This document shows positions 61,685-64,000 of a stretch of 64,000 bases of DNA, one piece after another. The translations under genes and the position numbers were made by a program. The DNA comes from Natronogracilivirga saccharolytica (lineage in GTDB: Bacteria > Bacteroidota > Rhodothermia > Balneolales > Natronogracilivirgulaceae), in contig NZ_JAFIDN010000002.1 in the NCBI RefSeq assembly GCF_017921895.1, forward strand, positions 124,001-188,000. Reading direction: 5' to 3'. The notes under the pieces were generated by a model, which was not told the origin of the DNA, searched no databases, and saw only the letters and a list, made by a program, of their open reading frames with translations. Each line of letters begins with the position of its first letter. Positions within the stretch are counted from its first letter, which is position 1.

Positions 61685-61939
61685 GGGCTTCCGGACGAAG
61701 TCCCCGGTTGGGGCACAATCACGCAATAGTTACTCACACAATTTTTTTGTATCTTGTGCGCTTGCTACATGCTTATCACAAGCGGCCTTCCTTGCAGAGT
61801 GAGTTAGCTCAGGGTATTGCTTTACAGACAGAAGTATACACACAGGTAATTCAGAGATAAGGGAGCAGCCTGTCCGAAAAGCGGACGGGCAGACAGTGCT
61901 GCCCACTGTTATATTGAACATCATACCAAAGGTATACTT
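61685..61939 (+). promoter_or_regulatory. Structured 5' leader of the DEAD-box helicase gene
   Basis: A 255-bp gap. A weak promoter-like TATCTTGT lies at 61750..61757. Near the gene two hairpins exclude each other: 61868..61876 with 61882..61890 (nine pairs, one G-U, loop AAAAG), and 61887..61892 with 61899..61904 (GGGCAG/CTGCCC). A longer alternative pairs 61865..61874 with 61892..61902 with one bulge. Such alternative folds suggest an RNA-level control of the helicase. Confidence 0.4.
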
Positions 61940-63532
61940 TTGAAAACATATCTATTTACTGATCTCGGGATCAGTGCACCTGTTTTGCGTGCAATTGAAG
62001 AAATGGGCTATGAAACGCCCTCGAAAATCCAGGCTGAAGCTATTCCCAAAATAAGAACCGGTGTCGATCTTGCCGGACAGGCACAAACAGGTACCGGCAA
62101 AACGGCTGCTTTTGGCATACCGCTGCTGGAAAAAATCGATCTTTCATCCGGGGATGTGCAGGCCATAATTATGTGTCCGACCAGGGAGCTTGCCGTGCAG
62201 GTGACCGGCGAAATCATCAAACTCGCAAAGTACATGGACGGTCTGCGGGCGACTCCGGTTTACGGGGGGCAGCCCATCCAGCGGCAAATCAAACAGATCC
62301 GGAGCGGGTCGCAGATTGTCGTTGGAACTCCGGGCCGGGTCATTGATCATCTCAAAAGGGGAACGCTTTCCCTCTCCTCATTGAAAACGGTCGTTCTTGA
62401 TGAAGCCGATGAAATGCTGAATATGGGTTTCCGCGAAGATATCGAGGAGATACTGGGTTTTGCAGAAAAGGACGTTCCCAGGCAGACGGTCATGTTTTCG
62501 GCGACCATGTCAGGTGAAATCAAATCCATCATGAAACGATGGTTCAACAATCCGGAAATGCTGCGTGTGGAAGGAAAAGCAGCATCTGCGGACGGCATCC
62601 GGCAGTTTGTTGTTGAAGCGCGCGATTCCATGAGGACGGAAGGAATCAGCCGCCTGATCGATTTGCACAATTACAACCGGACGCTGGTATTTTGCAATAC
62701 CAAACGTACCTGTGATACACTCATCGCCGAAATGCAGTCCCGCGGGTTTTCCGCTGATGCGCTGCACGGTGATATGAATCAACCGGTGCGGGACAAGGTG
62801 ATGAACAAATTCCGGCAGGGCCGGATTGATCTGCTTGTGGCAACGGATGTTGCCGCACGCGGACTGGACGTTGACGATGTGGATGCGGTTTTCAACTATG
62901 ATATTCCCCAGGATCCGGAGTATTATGTCCACCGCATTGGCCGGACGGGGCGGGCCGGGAAAACCGGCGTGGCGTATACCTTTTCCTCCGGACGAAAGAG
63001 CAGAAGCATCCGGTTTATTGAAAACAAGCTCAAACTTAAGCTGGAGACCATTCCCCTGCCGTCCATTAGTGCGGTAGGCAGGTCAAAAATGGATGCCTTA
63101 ATGGCAGAAGTGAAAGAAACCATGGAATCGGGAGGGTTGCGTCCGTACATCGAACAGATTGAGGCGGCAATTCCGGACGGATTCACACCGATAGAAGTTG
63201 CAGCGGCGTTGCTGAAAATCAAGGAGCAATCGGGAGCCGGATCCAGGTATTCTGGCTATACCTCCGAATCACCGGAGTCTGAGCCGGAATCCGGGGACGG
63301 AGAATCATCCCGTAAGGGAAAGGGTTTCCGGGGGCGGCCGGACAAAAAAAGGAAATCCACGGTACGCGGTGAAGGAAAAAAGAAAAGAAAAAAGGACCCG
63401 GACTTTACCGCCGGGAAATCAAAAAAGAAGAAGAAAAAGAAAAAGCCTGAGCCGGAGCCTTTTTATGCTCCTTTTCTGAAAAAAGGCAAAGGAAAAGGTG
63501 AGCCCGGCCGCCGGAAGAAACCCAGCTCATGA
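61940..63532 (+). CDS. DEAD-box ATP-dependent RNA helicase
   Basis: A 530-aa RNA helicase. Motifs in order: Q motif (FTDLGISAPVLRAIEEMGYETPSKIQAEAIP), I (AQTGTGKTAAFG), Ia (CPTRELAVQV), Ib (VGTPGRVIDHL), II (VLDEADEML), III (MFSATM), IV (LVFCNTKRTCDTL), V (DVAARGLDVDDVDAVFNYDIP) and VI (YVHRIGRTGRAG). After about residue 435 there is a long low-complexity basic tail (KGKGFRGRPDKKRK, KSKKKKKKKKPEPEP), which is common in CsdA/DeaD-like helicases binding rRNA. The start is TTG 61940 (then KTYLFTDLGIS), with no ATG fitting the N-terminus. Likely roles are ribosome assembly or cold adaptation. Confidence 0.93.
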   Translation: MKTYLFTDLGISAPVLRAIEEMGYETPSKIQAEAIPKIRTGVDLAGQAQTGTGKTAAFGIPLLEKIDLSSGDVQAIIMCPTRELAVQVTGEIIKLAKYMDGLRATPVYGGQPIQRQIKQIRSGSQIVVGTPGRVIDHLKRGTLSLSSLKTVVLDEADEMLNMGFREDIEEILGFAEKDVPRQTVMFSATMSGEIKSIMKRWFNNPEMLRVEGKAASADGIRQFVVEARDSMRTEGISRLIDLHNYNRTLVFCNTKRTCDTLIAEMQSRGFSADALHGDMNQPVRDKVMNKFRQGRIDLLVATDVAARGLDVDDVDAVFNYDIPQDPEYYVHRIGRTGRAGKTGVAYTFSSGRKSRSIRFIENKLKLKLETIPLPSISAVGRSKMDALMAEVKETMESGGLRPYIEQIEAAIPDGFTPIEVAAALLKIKEQSGAGSRYSGYTSESPESEPESGDGESSRKGKGFRGRPDKKRKSTVRGEGKKKRKKDPDFTAGKSKKKKKKKKPEPEPFYAPFLKKGKGKGEPGRRKKPSS

Positions 63533-63567
63533 TGGCCGTTACTATCTGAACGGATCAGGAAAAGCAC

Positions 63568-63594
63568 GTCAGGCCGCCGGAAAAACGGCCTGAC
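63568..63594. terminator. Terminator hairpin between convergent genes
   Basis: GTCAGGCCG at 63568..63576 is perfectly complementary to CGGCCTGAC at 63586..63594, with a 9-nt loop CCGGAAAAA. A T-rich stretch (CGTTTTGTT) follows at a short distance. It lies between the helicase gene and the convergent peptidase gene. Confidence 0.6.
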
Positions 63595-63623
63595 ATGCCG
63601 TTTTGTTGGCAATTTCATGGCAT

Positions 63624-64000
63624 TTACCAGGGCAGACGCTGCGGCATATCGGCGACGACAAACGCCATAACGGCCACAGTGGCAACACATTCGGCCAGCT
63701 CATCGGCATCCAGCTTGTCCACGGTGTCTTTTGCCGAGTGGTGGTACCAGAAATATTCTTCGGTATCGACATCCAGACCCATGATCGGAACGCCTTCTCT
63801 GTGCAGCGGACCGATATCCACGGTTCCATAGGCTCCCTCGCGCAGATGCATGTCGCGCATCGGGTCCATGAGTCCGGCTATCGGTTCAAGCATCTCAAAA
63901 GCCTCTTCAGATCCGCGGAAGCCGTATCCGAGGGGTTTAAAAACGCCGAAATCAACTTCGAATGCGAGCTGGTGCTTTTCAATTTCGTTGCTTTCCCTGA
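63624..64000 (-). CDS. M28-family aminopeptidase-like protein (C-terminal part; 5' end outside window)
   Basis: The last 125 codons of a minus-strand gene whose start lies beyond base 64000. The sequence contains AYGTVDIGPLHREGVPIMGLDVDTEEYFWYHHSAKDTVDKLDADELAECVATVAVMAFVVADMPQRLPW. The segment ending YHHSAKDTVDKLD is the conserved C-terminal block of M28 zinc aminopeptidases, whose His is a metal ligand. Extent, signal peptide and other ligands cannot be seen. It is convergent with the helicase gene, with a hairpin between. Confidence 0.75.
   Translation of the reverse strand, partial: RESNEIEKHQLAFEVDFGVFKPLGYGFRGSEEAFEMLEPIAGLMDPMRDMHLREGAYGTVDIGPLHREGVPIMGLDVDTEEYFWYHHSAKDTVDKLDADELAECVATVAVMAFVVADMPQRLPW

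Noticed and set aside
61796-61830. A stretch GTGAGTTAGCTCAGGG resembling a tRNA D-arm
   Set aside because: No acceptor stem, anticodon arm or TTC-type T-arm can be formed around it; it is an isolated match in the helicase leader.

Overview
The window comes from one bacterial chromosome, most likely a member of the Balneolota/Rhodothermota branch of the FCB group. Three lines of evidence point there. Three secreted proteins end in type IX secretion sorting domains carrying an NYPNPF(N/S)P signature. A gldC homologue and an Oar-like TonB receptor are present. The arginine genes are of the Bacteroidota type, with an N-acyl-ornithine transcarbamylase. Promoter-like TAnnTTTG elements also fit. No rRNA, tRNA, CRISPR array, insertion sequence or prophage is visible. 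The assignment is an inference; no marker gene could be compared.

Layout. 0-12 kb: ppk1 (cut by the left edge), ruvB, metK, an RtcB family ligase, a CstA-type transporter, a hemolysin III/PAQR protein, a large peptidase-propeller-barrel protein and purM. 12.0-12.5 kb: an AT-rich gap with DnaA-box-like words. 12.5-31 kb: housekeeping genes (dtd, a metalloenzyme-fold phosphatase-like protein, adk, a PhaR-like/phasin pair, a UbiB-like kinase coupled to a PlsC-like acyltransferase, a 2H phosphoesterase, glutamate dehydrogenase, nth, a Memo-like protein, a receiver protein, gldC, an RluD-type synthase, lon, recN). 31-36 kb: an ENPP-type phosphodiesterase, an Oar-like TonB receptor and a lipoprotein. 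36-38.4 kb: an RluA-type synthase and trhO. 38.4-46.4 kb: three exported proteins, two of them tandem paralogous HELKH metalloproteases and one a CotH-type protein. 46.4-51.8 kb: hemW, a flippase-like membrane protein, a gamma-carbonic-anhydrase-like protein, an alanine:cation symporter and an M14 carboxypeptidase. 51.8-60 kb: the arginine operon. 60-64 kb: a degenerate ADP-ribosylglycohydrolase homologue, aat, a DEAD-box helicase and the end of an M28 peptidase gene.

The most notable system is the control region of the arginine operon. A 32-codon leader ORF (51845..51943) carries eight Arg codons within nine codons. A perfect 10-bp terminator hairpin with a T-run follows (51968..52004). The 3' end of the leader ORF (51926..51941) can pair at 15 of 16 positions with 51971..51986, which would destroy the terminator. 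This has every part of a ribosome-mediated transcription attenuator sensing charged tRNA-Arg, placed in front of argG-orf-argC-argF'-argB-argE-argH. The operon also contains an unassigned P-loop protein in second position. Its transcarbamylase has Thr at the residue known to decide between acetyl- and succinyl-ornithine.

Start codons were moved inward from the longest reading frame wherever a neighbouring stop, terminator, promoter, signal peptide or family N-terminus indicated this; each case is stated.
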